A stretch of DNA of 64,000 nucleotides from Paramecium sonneborni. Taxonomy: Eukaryota > Ciliophora > Oligohymenophorea > Peniculida > Parameciidae. This document shows, piece by piece, positions 37,364 through 51,449 of this stretch. The first letter of the stretch is position 1; each line of letters opens with the position of its first letter. Both the position numbers and the translations under genes were made by a program. The notes below the pieces were generated by a model that was given only the letters and a program-made list of their open reading frames with translations, was not told the origin of the DNA and did not search any database. The DNA is taken from contig CAJJDN010000010.1 in the NCBI GenBank assembly GCA_905182985.1, forward strand, positions 252,221-316,220, written 5' to 3'.

Positions 37364-38532
37364 ATGAGAAAAACAAATTAAAAAACAAATGATAATAATT
37401 TGAATTATTTAAATGGAGGAGGTTTTGGAGCACGTCCAAAAACATTGCTTTGTACAGAATAAACTCATTTATAGGCACAATATGTGGGAGAGAGTTTGGA
37501 ACAGCTTCTCTTGATATTCATCAAAAAACTTGTATAATAAAATATTAAAATGACTTGAAGAATATGGATCCTGGTCATCGAAAATAAATGCCAACAAGTA
37601 TAAATAAATAATATTCTTTATAGCTTAATAAGTATTATAAAAGTTAGATTAAGAAAAATAAGTTAGGTAATAAGGAGGTATGAAAGTTGGATAAAAATCA
37701 TAACAAGTTTTATATGAATAACCATAATAAGTTATGGCTCTTGTTGGAGTAAGAAAGATTAAAATAACAATAATAGTGTAGAAAATGTGGAAGAAGATTC
37801 AATCCTGATAGAATCAGAAAACATGAATCTGTTTGTATAGGGCCAGAACCAGATATTTAAAAAATAAAAGAATAATAATAAGAATAGAACAAAAGAGCTG
37901 CTAAATATTTAAGGCCAAAAAAAACTGGTAAATGGAAATAAGAACATCTGGAATTTTAATAAGCTTTAAGAGAAATGAGGAAAGTTAGATAATAAGAAAT
38001 AGCAGAAGGAAGAGGTAATCCTTTTGGACATCAATAGTATGGTTAATCTTATGGAACATCGAATAAGTAGCTACCAGCTAAATATGGTAAAGCTAATTAA
38101 TATCAGTAAAATTATAATAATCGACCTTAATCAAAATAATAATAATAGAAATAAACATATTAATAATAATAATAATAGTTTAATTTATAAGGTTATTCAT
38201 AAAGTGTTAAAACAACTCATAAATAGCCTAATTTTGAATAATAATAAACAAAAATGTTATAAAAGTCTCCAATATCTTAAGTAACATCAAAATAATAATA
38301 TTAATAACCTACGAAAAACTCTTACAATGATATTGGTTATGGAAGACCTGCTTATAATGGTGGTGGATCTGGTGGTGGAGCATGTACATAATTTATTAAT
38401 TAATTATTAGCATATTAAATTGCTCACTCTAATGTTAGTACTTTTAGTCTATTTACTCAAGATGGAAAACCAAAAAACTATGAAAACTATTAAAAAAACA
38501 ACCCTTATGCAAAGAAGAATGGGCTATATTGA
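37364..38532 (+). CDS. ZC2HC1 (FAM164)-like protein with two C2HC zinc fingers, 354 aa
   Basis: Four introns (37452-37474, 37598-37623, 37749-37776, 38384-38410) give 355 codons. The first intron restores finger 1, LLCTICGREFGTASLDIH followed by QKTC; the third restores finger 2, CRKCGRRFNPDRIRKHESVC. Both have the C-x2-C-x12-H-x4-C spacing of the ZC2HC1 family. The rest is Gln-rich and low in complexity, with a conserved-looking KWKQEHLEFQQALR block after finger 2 and a Gly-rich stretch near the C-terminus. Function in this family is not established; orthologues often occur in ciliated lineages. Confidence 0.85.
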
Positions 38533-40178
38533 TCATATAACAATATTAATAATTAATTTATTTACTTTATATTATTTTTATTATTCATAAAAAAAATAGA
38601 TTTAATGGTGTTATAATAATCTAATTATTTAGAATCAATTATTATTTAAATAGAAGATATATAAATTAATTAAAATAATTGATATATTATATAATTCATC
38701 AATTTTAATTTGGACTACTAAAGAAAAGGATCATAATAATTGAAATATGTTCAAGATTATTAAAAATTTGCTTAATTTACATCTTTGGAAAGAAACTTTT
38801 TTTAAATTAATCAAAACAGTGATAATCCAAAACTATTTGCCTTAAATGAAGTCTAATTGCTAAATTGATCAGCTTTTATTGAAGAAGAGATGGACAAAAA
38901 AAGAAAATTATTTTTATGATTTTTTAAAAATAGCTTAATCTCAAACCTATTGATTTTAGTATTAATAATATAAAGAATTTAGATAAAATAAAATTAAAAA
39001 AAGTAGAAGTTAAAATAATAGAGAGATTATAAATTTGAATATATTCAATTAAATAGGATTGTAGTAAATGTAGCTTTAAAAAATTTTTTAAATATTAGAA
39101 CAATGTGGTGATCTAAAAAAAAAATGTTTACTTTTAAAAATTATGTTAACATATTTATTAGCCTTTTTTTGGGGAATTAATAAAAGTCAGACTAACAATT
39201 GCTTTACTAAATTATAATTTTGAGTTAGGTTTTAAATAAAGAGATGAATATTTGAAGTGTTCAACTTTTTTTTAAAACATTCTAATTTTTCTGGATAATG
39301 AATAATTAGATTTAGAAATTCTTACAAGCTTCTAAAAATTAGCTTAATGTCTTTTAAACATTTAAGAATTCCTACAATTATGCATCTAAGAACTAAAAGG
39401 CTGCTATTTAAGAAGTTATACGAAATTATATAAAGTAAAAGATATAAAAACTTTTATTGGGTAAAATATCCTCTTTTTATAGTTCTAGGTTCTCTAAAAG
39501 AATATTGAGAAAAAAATAATACAAATTACAAGATGTTATGAAAAAATTAAATTTTACCCAAAACACTATTTCAGTTAAAGAATTCTAATAAGTTATTAAC
39601 AATTTAAAAGAATATAAATCTTAGGTTAGGATATTACACTTTAAATTCAAGAGTTTTAATTTTTTCTAAAAATTTTTGTAATTGCAGCATAGCAATTTCA
39701 ATTTTGAAAAGTAAATAATCTCAAATTTGAATTTAAAGAATGAAGAAATATTAACAATTAAATTAATATATTGAATAAAATTTTATAGAAACCATGTAAA
39801 AATAATAAAAATGAGGATTCAATTAAATTATAAAATAGTTTTAATGAATCTGGTCTAGCATGAATTTCTCAATTTTATTAGATAGCTACACAGGAAATGA
39901 TTATTTAAAAAGAAATTGCTAAAGGGAATGCAATTAAAGAAGAATTAATAAAATATTTTTTGTCAAAAATAAAATTATTTAACAAAAGTTAATAGTCTTT
40001 ATATATTTGAACTTATTTCTTTATAATAATGGATTTGTAAAGAAAAGCTGATAATACAAACTAAAAAACGACAAAAGAATATTATATATTTTAACAGAAA
40101 AATAATAGCACTTAAGCCTAAAAAAAATGAGATCATTTTAATTTTATAAATCTTTATTAAATAAATTTATCAAATTTT
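38533..40178. pseudogene. Degraded coding sequence, possibly a former protein kinase
   Basis: Plus-strand peptides with coding-like composition occur in all three frames but break repeatedly. One around 39060-39120 reads ILEQCGDLKK, reminiscent of a kinase hinge region. A long TGA-free run, ATG 39299 to about 39773, encodes ~158 residues, yet an overlapping frame looks equally plausible. I found no set of 20-35 nt introns that joins them. The HRD and DFG motifs are not visible, so the kinase assignment is weak. Confidence 0.35.
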
Positions 40179-43100
40179 ATGAATACAGTAAAGTAAGAGA
40201 GAAGTAGAAATTCAATCTATATGCAACCAGATTAAGATTAATAAGTTATAATATAAAAAGGAGAATAAGAAGAAATCAATCCCTAATCATTATTTATTTA
40301 TTTGAACGGTGAAGAAATAAAATTTTCAATACCCGAAATCGACGAAGCTAAAGAATTAGCTCTACTTATTCAAAAAAATGAAATTATTCCAGATGCTCGA
40401 GAATTAGGTTATGTAGAATAATTTTTTTTAAAATACAAAGAATTTGAAGAAAGATTTGATACATATTGCACATGTAGAGTTCAAGAAAAATAATTAAGTT
40501 TCAGTCTCAATGAATTAATCACAACAATAGTGTATTGGAGCACTTTCTTTAGTGTTATCTCAGAATCTATTGTAATTAAAAAAATTTAATCTTAGGCAAT
40601 TCAAAATAGTTCAATCATCGAAAATGATGAAATTCGCTAATAACTAGCTCAATAATTGCCTGTATATGCTTTTTTATATACATTATCATCATAAATGTAA
40701 TAATGAAAAAAATTTTTAGATGTTAAAAAAGAAATGAGTATTGGATTTGGATAGTTTTATTTATAGTTTTAATAATAGTACCAGTTTCGGTTCTGGTAGG
40801 ATACCATCTTAACCTTTTTGGAAATTATGAAGGATTTTCAGGGGATTATGTAGGAGTTGGCTATTGTATATTAAGTATTGCTATTTTTATAAACTCAATC
40901 ATAAATAGAGGATTTTTATATTATATTAAGAAAATTTCATCAACTCTTATAGCAACATTATTTAATTGTAGCTTTTGTGTTTTAGTGTCATATTTTATAA
41001 TATTTAAAATAATAGCTTTTATACTTTTAATTGAATCAACAACTTTAGAATATATAATTGATAATATCATTTAAATAATTGCTCCATCAACTTTTATAGT
41101 AATATTTTTTTTATCAATATTTTTAATAAAAGGATTATTTCATATCCCATAAAAGACAATTCGTTGGGATTTATATTAATTATCATTATTAAAATATGCA
41201 AATGAACAAATATAAAAAGATTATCTAAATTATAAAACGAATAAAAAAGTAACTACTTTATTTAAGAAAATAAAATTAGAATATATTGTTCCAATATTTA
41301 TTTCAATTTTTTATGCTACAATTGAGATCATTTGCTATATTTATTTAATCACTGGATTACAATCATATGATTTTGATTAAATTATAACTTTTGGTTTTTT
41401 ACTTATTGGAATACCTATTTTTATAATCTTAGGAATTGTTATAAGTAATACAAGATTCACGAAAAAGAATTTATATTTATTTACGACTTTATTATTTACT
41501 GTTGTTTTAAGTGTTATATGCATAAAAGTATGGAGCATGACTTTTGAAAATGAATATATCGGTTCGATTTCAAGATTAATAGGTATTTGTCCATTAATTA
41601 TATCTTTGATGTGGCTAACAGTAGCATTTTTTAGATCTGAAAAAAAATATTAAAAATATTTGGTAATGTTTTTTTCATGTTTTTCATTTGCTCTACCTTT
41701 AGGAATTCTTTTAACATTTTATGAATATTTTGACGATTAAAAATTTTACATAGCTACTATTGTTTTATTATGTATTGGAATTATTCCAATTTTAATACTT
41801 ATTATTTATTATATATTTGTGGTCTCAATATATCTTATAAAATTACCATAGCAAGCAGAAAAATTGTTATTTACTGCTTACGAGTATGTTAACTTAAATA
41901 ATTATGCAGTTTGGTATAATTCCATATGTTATATAATATCATTTTATTTCATCTGTTATTTTGCTTGGAATGAACCGATCACAGCAACTGGAACTAAAAA
42001 AGGAACAGTAAATTATAATTTTATTCTTATAGATAATTGGTTTATTGAGTATTCATTCTGTTTTATTTATTTTAACAAATCATGCTTTATCTTTTGAAGC
42101 TAAAGAGAAAATTTAAGATGAAGAATAATTATAAAATCAAATTAAACCTGGAAGATTTTTAAATAGAATTTCGGATATTACAATAGTTGGCTCAATAGTA
42201 CCATTTATAGTCTTAATGCCAATAGGTTTGTCTGTAGATAATGAAGTAACAAAAAATGCATTATTAGCAAATGCAATTGGTTTACCATTATCATTTTTAT
42301 ATTACAAATATTAGATGACATTAAAACAAGATTCAATTTAATATTAAAATTTTACCCAACCCCTTGTTGTAATTTTAGTATGGACATTTATATTAGGTCC
42401 AATTGGAACTATATTTCCAATTTTAGCAGATTATTATGAAAACTCTTCTTCGGAGTTCGCCATATTTGCATAATTAGCTGTAGCTTATTCTATATTAATT
42501 ATCATAATAAGTGTAACTGTATTATCCATTTTTTATTCTGTTTTGTTAAACAAAGAAGAATTAGAAAAGAGAAAAAAAGAAGTACTAAAAGTAGTAATGG
42601 AATAATTTGCAAAAAAAGGGGTTTATGCAACCGAAGAAATTTCATCCTTACTTTTTGTTAGATTTGTTCAACATAGAGATTCAGTTAAACTAAAAAATGA
42701 TTTAACTTAATAAGGAGATCCAGTGAATATGTATGAACATCCAGAACCTTAAGAAAATGGAATTAAATATATTCTTGTTACAAAAAAAGATTATGAAAAT
42801 AAAAAGAAATTAGAATAAATTCAAAATAATAGAAGAAATAGATATAGAAATAGTTTAAGCTTAACTTAAATAGATAATTAATCTTAATCATCTGCAGATA
42901 CTATGAAACAATAATAAGAGCAGAGTGGATTTTGGTACACAATTTAAGATTTTTTATTCTCCTGTTTATTGTGCAAAATAGGATTTTATGAATTAGAAGA
43001 AATGGAGACAAATGAAAAGCTTAAAAACGATGAAATAAAAATGCTTGAAGAAGTAAAATAAAAGTTGGAAGATGAAAAAAAGAATAATGAAGAGGTAAAA

Positions 43101-46075
43101 CGAAAAAAAAACAAAAAGTTAACATTCAAAGAAAGATCAAGAAAGAGAAATTCTACTATTTTATAAGAAGACAAAGCGGAATACGATTAATTCAAACCTT
43201 TATAAAAGGATCCTTAAAGAGCAAAGAGATTTTGGCAAGCAATCTATTAAATTTTTTAAAAAAAAGATGACTTCCTTTTAGTATTAGAAGTATTAGCTTT
43301 AGATGATGATTTTGAAACTTTATAATAATATGAGAGCTTTAAATAAATAAATGATAATTTTACTTTATCTGCAGAAGACTTTGCCTTGTTAATTTATGAT
43401 AATTTTAAATAAGAAAATGAATCTTATTTATAAACGCTTCAAAGGATAGCAATTCAAAAGTATTTCTTATTTTAAGATATCATTCCTGACTTAAAGAATT
43501 TTATAAGAGATTAAAAGGATCTTCGAGGTGGATTTGAAGAAGATAATTTTATACTCATTTAAAAGTTCTAGGAGGAAAGAAAAGAATTGAATAAAATTTC
43601 ACCAAATGAAAAAGATAATGAAGAAAGTAAAAATTAATATTAAGGTCAAGAATAAATTGAGTTTTTATATGAAATAGAATTGGAGAAATTAAATAATAAA
43701 TACAAAATATAAAACAATCCAAGTGAATTTAAAAAAAAAATATGGTAAATTTGTAAAAGTATGCATACATTTATTTGGATTGCACCAAAAAAATATACAT
43801 AAAGATTTATGAATTAATTAGCAGATATTTACAGTAAACTTGCTCCTGTTTAACCAGAAAAAAAAGAAATTAACCCAGATTGGTAAGCAATAGCTCCTTT
43901 AATAGTTGATAGTTTAGTTAATGAATTTAATGAATTTGATAAGAGGAAAAATGAATAAGTATTCCATTTTAAACTGACAATAACAAATTTTTTGGCAGTG
44001 TTTTTAAGAGTTTATGATTTATATGGATTAATAACACTAGCATTTGATTCTCAAGTAGGTTGGATGGGAAATAATAATTCTGAATTTAAACCCATAAAAA
44101 TGGTTGATTATTCTGCTATTTGGAGTTAATATAATTTTTTTTTCTTTATGGCTATTTTGATGAGTTTCGCTTATATAATTTTAGGATTATAAGCTAGCAA
44201 ATAAATAGCTGATAATACATTTGGTTATGATGAGAATAGATAAATAGCAGGAATTACAAGTTCAAGATTTTGGGTGAGTAAAACAATTTAAATTATTAGT
44301 GGACAATTTATATTTGTAATGAAAACTTATATTGATTCATTTATTTGTGACTACAGTGAGTATCCTTATACTTTAATAAGATAACCATCTGTAGAGTGTA
44401 TGAGTGATTTTCATTTCTTATATATATCTTTTGCTATAATAGGTTGTGGAATTTATTACCCTTTATCAACATATTTGCAACCTACTTTTCAATTTATGGA
44501 TCGTTCTTTGGATTTTAAATTTAAATCAAATTTTGTAGTGTTATATATATAGGCTAAATTATTGATTTTAGGATCAAGTTCTGTATTTTCAAACTTACAA
44601 GAATCCTCATATTTATACTAAATGCTTTTAGATTTTTTTGTGATGGCTGGATTAGTTTANGAGATTAAAAGGATCTTCGAGGTGGATTTGAAGAAGATAA
44701 TTTTATACTCATTTAAAAGTTCTAGGAGGAAAGAAAAGAATTGAATAAAATTTCACCAAATGAAAAAGATAATGAAGAAAGTAAAAATTAATATTAAGGT
44801 CAAGAATAAATTGAGTTTTTATATGAAATAGAATTGGAGAAATTAAATAATAAATACAAAATATAAAACAATCCAAGTGAATTTAAAAAAAAAATATGGT
44901 AAATTTGTAAAAGTATGCATACATTTATTTGGATTGCACCAAAAAAATATACATAAAGATTTATGAATTAATTAGCAGATATTTACAGTAAACTTGCTCC
45001 TGTTTAACCAGAAAAAAAAGAAATTAACCCAGATTGGTAAGCAATAGCTCCTTTAATAGTTGATAGTTTAGTTAATGAATTTAATGAATTTGATAAGAGG
45101 AAAAATGAATAAGTATTCCATTTTAAACTGACAATAACAAATTTTTTGGCAGTGTTTTTAAGAGTTTATGATTTATATGGATTAATAACACTAGCATTTG
45201 ATTCTCAAGTAGGTTGGATGGGAAATAATAATTCTGAATTTAAACCCATAAAAATGGTTGATTATTCTGCTATTTGGAGTTAATATAATTTTTTTTTCTT
45301 TATGGCTATTTTGATGAGTTTCGCTTATATAATTTTAGGATTATAAGCTAGCAAATAAATAGCTGATAATACATTTGGTTATGATGAGAATAGATAAATA
45401 GCAGGAATTACAAGTTCAAGATTTTGGGTGAGTAAAACAATTTAAATTATTAGTGGACAATTTATATTTGTAATGAAAACTTATATTGATTCATTTATTT
45501 GTGACTACAGTGAGTATCCTTATACTTTAATAAGATAACCATCTGTAGAGTGTATGAGTGATTTTCATTTCTTATATATATCTTTTGCTATAATAGGTTG
45601 TGGAATTTATTACCCTTTATCAACATATTTGCAACCTACTTTTCAATTTATGGATCGTTCTTTGGATTTTAAATTTAAATCAAATTTTGTAGTGTTATAT
45701 ATATAGGCTAAATTATTGATTTTAGGATCAAGTTCTGTATTTTCAAACTTACAAGAATCCTCATATTTATACTAAATGCTTTTAGATTTTTTTGTGATGG
45801 CTGGATTAGTTTATTTCCATTATAAATTAGATCCCTGTTACATTAAATGGTTTAATGTGGTTGACAGATCTTTATTACTAATTTTATGTTATGTATTTAA
45901 ATATTATTGAAAATAGTTCTACTTCGGAGCATTTGTAATTATGGCGAGTAAAAATGTTGCAGCTGGTTGGGTGATATCCTCAGTTTTTACTGTTTGTACT
46001 TTGGCGTATCTAGCATATTCCTTAATTAAAATATTTTATAGAAATAATAATAAAAATTCAGTGATGCCTATCTGA
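40179..46075 (+). CDS. Large polytopic membrane protein, 1556 aa (assembly duplication inside)
   Basis: Introns at 40697-40719, 42008-42032 and 45893-45916. The assembled span is not divisible by three after splicing; removing the artefactual 1154-nt repeat unit around the N at 44660 gives exactly 1557 codons ending at TGA 46073-46075. The protein has a ~170-residue acidic cytosolic-looking N-terminus and a block of about a dozen hydrophobic helices (about 40740-42100). A second membrane block lies at 42150-42550, then a long charged region with a coiled coil (EEMETNEKLKNDEIKMLEEV), and a third membrane block toward the C-terminus. No transporter or channel signature is recognised. It probably belongs to a family of giant ciliate membrane proteins without assigned function. 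Confidence 0.8.
43507..44659 (+). repeat. First copy of a 1153-bp exact direct repeat (assembly artefact)
   Basis: Repeated exactly at 44661-45813 with a single N (44660) between. The offset of 1154 is not a multiple of three, so the second copy lies in another frame relative to the gene start. Only with one copy deleted does the membrane-protein gene read through to its stop. Confidence 0.95.
44661..45813 (+). repeat. Second copy of the 1153-bp direct repeat
   Basis: Identical to 43507-44659 as far as I compared; unique gene sequence resumes at 45814. Together with the case at 12953 it shows that the assembler leaves overlapping contig ends unmerged with one N between them. Confidence 0.95.
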
Positions 46076-46217
46076 AATACTAAATTTAAAATTAAGATAT
46101 ATTATTTATATTAATCACAAATTCTTCTTATAATTATTATTATAGAATAATACATCCATTTTAATAAATAATATTTAATAATATTGTTAAGGATTTTTTA
46201 TTATATTTTAAAAATAA

Positions 46218-49200
46218 TCATTCAAACAATGGACAAGGTTTTCCAGGTTGAGCATTGTTACCTGCTTATGAAACTGGTTTAATATCGCTTTTTTAGGCAA
46301 CTGTAGAATCAATAATCTTAAAAATATTAAAATAATAAGTACTGCAAATTCTTTTATTTTCAAATCTCCAATAATGTATTGAGTAAAATTATTTAAAAAT
46401 GCCTCTTCATCAAGAGTAGGATTTGGATTGATAGCATCTGCACCTCTTTATTTAAATTCACCCTAAAGTTTTTAAAAATATATTTTTACCATTATATAAC
46501 TACTAAATTATAATTAGGCAGCCATATTTTTACCCTTGTTTGCTTTGATTTAAGCATTAAAATCAAAACCAGGTTCATTATCTATTAATTATCTATTCAT
46601 AAGAATTAAAACCTCTTTCTACCAATCAGCAAAATCTTTAGCAACAACTAATGTTACTTTATTAATAACTTCAGGTTTTTTTTACTTCTTGAGTGTTTCT
46701 TTATATTTTGCAATCGCAACTCTTAAAGTACTCATTAAATTTTAGAGATAATTAAATTATCTTAAAATATTTGCATTATAAACATATGTTCCTACATGAG
46801 GTAATACATATTTAGTCAATGTTTCTGGATATCCTTAGTCTTTAACAAAAGGATAGAAATATTTCTAATAACAATATTCAGTTATATGAGGAACTATTGG
46901 ATTCATTAAAGTTAATTAGATTTCAATGTATTTCATAATTAAATTTTTATTAGGTCCTTCAGCTTAGACAGCTAATAAATAATCATCTTTATATCCTTAA
47001 AGGACATAGAATCCATTTTTAGCAACTTCTCTAAATTTCATTTCTTCATAATTTTAAACAATTAAAATAGCTTAATGATTAATTTAGCTCTCAAAAACTT
47101 AATCAAAAAATTCAATATTTTTAGATTATGCTTAGGTACGATAATTTTATAACAATGGTGATATTTTTTCAAGATACATTTCAAGTGTAGTTAATTTTAA
47201 AATAGCAGAATCAGCTAATTTTAATTCATAATTAGCATCATCTAATAAATCTCCTGCTTCAGCACATCCAAATCTTGTTGCATCAGATCCATATGTCTTA
47301 ACCATATCTTAAACAGTTTTAAAGTTACCACTTTATTTAGACATTTTTTCACCATCAACCAAAATATAACCATTACAGAAATAACCTTTTGGCCATAATT
47401 GAGGTTAGTCTTTCCAAACTGCAGCATGATTAAATAATGCAAAAATTAAATGATTTTTTATTAAATCTTTACCTGATGATCTCAAATTCATTGGATAATA
47501 ATACAAGAACTCTTTTCTCATTACATCTAATTATTATTTCATTTCTGCAGGAACTTATTCACTGTCTTTTCCCAAAAATAAATAATCATAAACAGGAATT
47601 GTCAATTAATTTGGAGTGAATCCAGCAAGTCCTGGAATTGTTCCATTTAAATCTCCTTACAAATAATGTGCAACAGTATAATAAGCAAAATATATTGTTG
47701 AATCTGAAAGTGACTCAATCAAATATTATTTATCCCAAGGTACTTTTGTTCCTAATCCAAAACTTCTAGATAATCCCCATTCTCTAATCCAATCAATAGC
47801 TTCTAATAATTCTTATTTAACTTTTGCATTGTAAGTTTCAAAATTGTTTTAAACATGTTCTTTAACTTTGTTTTTCCATTCTTAGTTATCATATGTGATA
47901 TACCATTAATCACAAAAAGATACAACACATTCATCACCATTTCTTGAAATTACAGTATTCTCTGGTTCATAATAAGGTAATGCTTCACCATTTTGAATCA
48001 TATCTTTTCTAACTAATGGTTTTGCATCACAAACTTTCATTCCTTAATATTTTCCAATTATCATTTTTCCTTCATAAAAACCTGCCTTATAAACTTCTTC
48101 CTTTGCTTTTTGTAATAAATCTTTATCCTTTAATGATTTAATCTAGAATTAATCACATGCAGTCAAAGCAGCCAAATCCCCATATTTAGGAACATCAATT
48201 ATTGGAATTGGTTTAAAATCAGCCCATTCAGGCTTAATGTGATAAAAATCTGGTTTCTTTTATAAATCTCTTAAAGTAGCCCAATCATCAGGTGCATCAC
48301 TTGGTACTGATGTAACTACTCCTGTAGCTTTATTCATTTTAATTCCAGGCATGGGTAAAACATAAACTTTTTCATAATTAGTCAAAGGAGCTTTGATTTC
48401 CAAACCAATTAATTAAGTTCCTTTAACAGTGGCAACTTTATTAAGTTTTTTATCTTCCTTTGTTAATCCTTGATAAGCCATATTCAAAGCAGATCTTTCA
48501 CTACATACAAAAAATTCATCATTTTTCATTTCAAATACTCCATATTCACCTTCTGGTAATACAAATGAGTTAGTTTAACCATACATAGTTTCTGGTCTCA
48601 AAGTAGCACATACTAAAAATAAATTTTTGCCTGCTAAAGAAGCATCAATTAATTCAGGTTTTAATACTCTTTACTTAATTAATGTATATTCTTATGGGTT
48701 AACACCTTCTCCTTCTCTTCTATCGTGATCAGCACACAATTATTCATCTTAAGTACTAAAAATGGATGGTCTTTTTCCAAATTTAATATATCCAGCCTCC
48801 CTTAATTTAGTTAAATGCCATTCTATAAATGAATTAAAATATGGATTTTCATCTGTAGTAATAAAACTTCTTCTCCAATCTACAGAAGATCCAAAAGATA
48901 TCAAATCTTCTTTAGCAAGAGATGGGAAAAAACGAATCCAATAATATGGATCAGCAAACTTAGGTATCTCTTCTTCCTTAATATTCATTTAAAGTAAGGA
49001 TTAATATTAACATTTATCTGGTAATTCAACTCCTGATTACTAAAATGGATTTATAATTTACCTTTATCTCTAAATCACGTTATAGCTTTTTAGCAGCAGC
49101 ACTTATTGGCATTCCTGTGCAATGAAATGCAAATGGCAAAAGTACGTTTTAACCTTAGAGTCTCTTAAATCTTGCAATAAAATCGCATTTGCTAAAAGAA

Positions 49201-49403
49201 AAGCAATGACCTAAATGTAATCTACCATTAGCCTATAAGTATATTTATAAATATCTTACATAAGGGAATGGAAAAGTCAAGAAAAATTTCTTTCTTTCAT
49301 CTGGATTAGAATTGAAGGATTATTAGGCTGCCCATTACTCTTAGATTTGCTATTCAATTGATTTCAACTTATCTCTTCTTGCAAAACTTTGTTTTTGATC
49401 CAT
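46218..49403 (-). CDS. Leucyl-tRNA synthetase, cytosolic type, 1027 aa
   Basis: Four introns (49233-49259, 49040-49061, 46463-46489, 46317-46342) give 1028 codons. The class I HIGH motif appears as HLGHCFS near residue 54, preceded by FPFPY and ANGRL, which are joined by the first intron. [18 protein letters not shown] follows, typical of the eukaryotic/archaeal LeuRS branch. The second class I motif reads GEKMSKQSGNF near residue 670 (KMSKQ). [17 protein letters not shown] and WRRSF are also LeuRS-like. The enzyme charges tRNA-Leu. The third intron (27 nt) is a stopless multiple of three but is needed for a natural C-terminus. Confidence 0.93.
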
Positions 49404-49497
49404 AAATTAAAATGTGGTTTTTAAAAAATATTATCTAGCTTTTTAAATTGCTAAAAGCATTTTAAATATAAATAATTCTTTATTATATTAAATTCTT

Positions 49498-51281
49498 TCA
49501 TTATATTGAACAATCATAATTCTAAGGAATTCTAATATCTCCTGTTACTTTATTTTCTTATACAATTGATTCTAAAGAAGGATTTCTCCTTTCAACAACA
49601 AGTTCAATTTCATTAGATTTAATAACGTTATTAAGTATTTTCCCATGACTTTTATCACGTATAAATAATCCTATTCCATCATTATCATTAATATTATTTT
49701 CTGTAATATCAGGTCTACTATCCTTTAATATCATAATCCCATTGCTTTTATTTTTTTATATTAAATTTCCACTTATTATTGGTACTGCTGTAATACATAC
49801 TATTCCATCATTCTATCTAAATTAAAAAACTAATTACATTTTCAGCAATCGTATTTCTAAATATCCAACATCTTCCACATTCAATCAAGAAAATACCTTC
49901 ACATCTTCCTCCTAGAATCTTATTTTCGACTATAAAAGTATCCACAGAATTGGCACCACCTAATGCAACATTAGCTTTGATATTATCAGTAATTTCATTT
50001 TTTTCAATAACAGCAGATGATGTTTCAACTAACAACACACCTTAACCTAGATTTTTAGATATTTTATTTTTATGAATTGAAATACGAGCTTCAGTATCTG
50101 CTTTGATTCCTGCCTTTTTATTATATCCTATAAATGTATTAGATTCAATTCTTGTATAGTTATTTTAACCAGTACAATGAATACCATTTTCCTTATTCCC
50201 TGATATAGTTTGATTCGATTTAATCTTACCATCACATCTTAATTATTCAAATACTTTAGTTAATATTCCATCAGTAAAATTCTTATCAATTTTATTATTA
50301 AATATTTAAGGATCAGCAGATAATACTTCAATTCCTATAACATTTGTTTTAATTTCATTTCCAAATATCTTAGCTCTATTTCCTATTCCTACTTTAATTC
50401 CAGGTCCTTCATTATTTTCAATTCTACATTACTCTATTTATGGAATTGCATCTGCCCCTACAACATGTATTCCTACTTTTTTATTTTGTATTATTTTGCT
50501 ATTCATAACCCTAATATTTTTATTAGTAGGAGCTTATTATATTAATATACCACCATATGTATGATTATGAACCTTACTATCTTTAATAATCAAATCACCT
50601 AATTTTACTAAAATTCCAATTGTTTTAGCATCTTAATTCTTTGATGAGGTTCCTTTAATTTCACATCTAATGAACAAAGCTTCAGCTCCTTAATTAACTG
50701 CTATACCAGGTAATATACCTTTAAAAGACTTTACAATGAAACTTAAATTCGAATTTTAAAATATACTTCAATGCAATCAAACAATCTTCCATGAATAATT
50801 TGCCTCCATTTAATAATACAACACAATTCATATTTGTTTCTATTGGTACTTTACTAACAAATTCTTCATCTGGATTCTATTCTAATCCACCACCTCCATC
50901 TTCATGATTTCCAAATAAATGTTTAGCCATTTCTTAACCTTCAATTAATTTTTCCAATTCTTCAACTTCTTCACTTGTTCCACTATGAGACATTTTTAAT
51001 CCTATTAAAGTGCAACGCTCATCTTTTTTTAAATCTACCAAGATTGTTGGTTAAGATGAAACAACTATTATTATATCTCCAACCTTCTCTTTAGGCTCTA
51101 GACGTAATCCAGGTTTATTAATCACTATATTAGATGAATAAAGTCCTGGTGCTATTTTTATGATTGTATTTGCTTCAGCCTTATCTATTGCTTCTTAAAT
51201 TGTTTTGTACGGACCACTTTCTGAATCAACAATTAATTATTGTTTTAAGACACCTTTAATTCCATTATCTTGATGGTTCAT
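49498..51281 (-). CDS. Right-handed beta-helix (PbH1) repeat protein, SHCBP1-like, 577 aa
   Basis: Two 25-nt introns (50742-50766, 49813-49837) give 578 codons. After an N-terminal strand set typical of beta-helix proteins (GPYKTIQEAIDKAEANTIIK, APGLYSSNIVINKPG), an acidic insertion precedes a long series of PbH1 coils. Examples are GGILIQQAPTNKNIRVM, GIHVVGADAIPQIEQC, GIKVGIGNRAKIFGNEI, GIHCTGQNNYTRIESN, GVLLVETSSAVIEKNEI, GIFLIECGRCWIFRN and GLFIRDKSHGKILNNV. Spacing is about 23-24 residues per coil. The layout resembles SHCBP1 and F-box-11-like proteins, without a visible F-box. Function is probably as a binding scaffold; I see no catalytic motif. Confidence 0.85.
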
Positions 51282-51449
51282 TACAAGTATTAATAATATT
51301 AAATAATCTCAATAATCGATTTTTCTTTTTTCTTCATAATCTTCAATATTTAAAGGAAAAATTAAATTAAGGAATCTTTATTAGATATTAATAATAATCT
51401 TCTGTTTTTATTTCTGTTTAATTAACTTTTATTAATATAATTTAATTAT

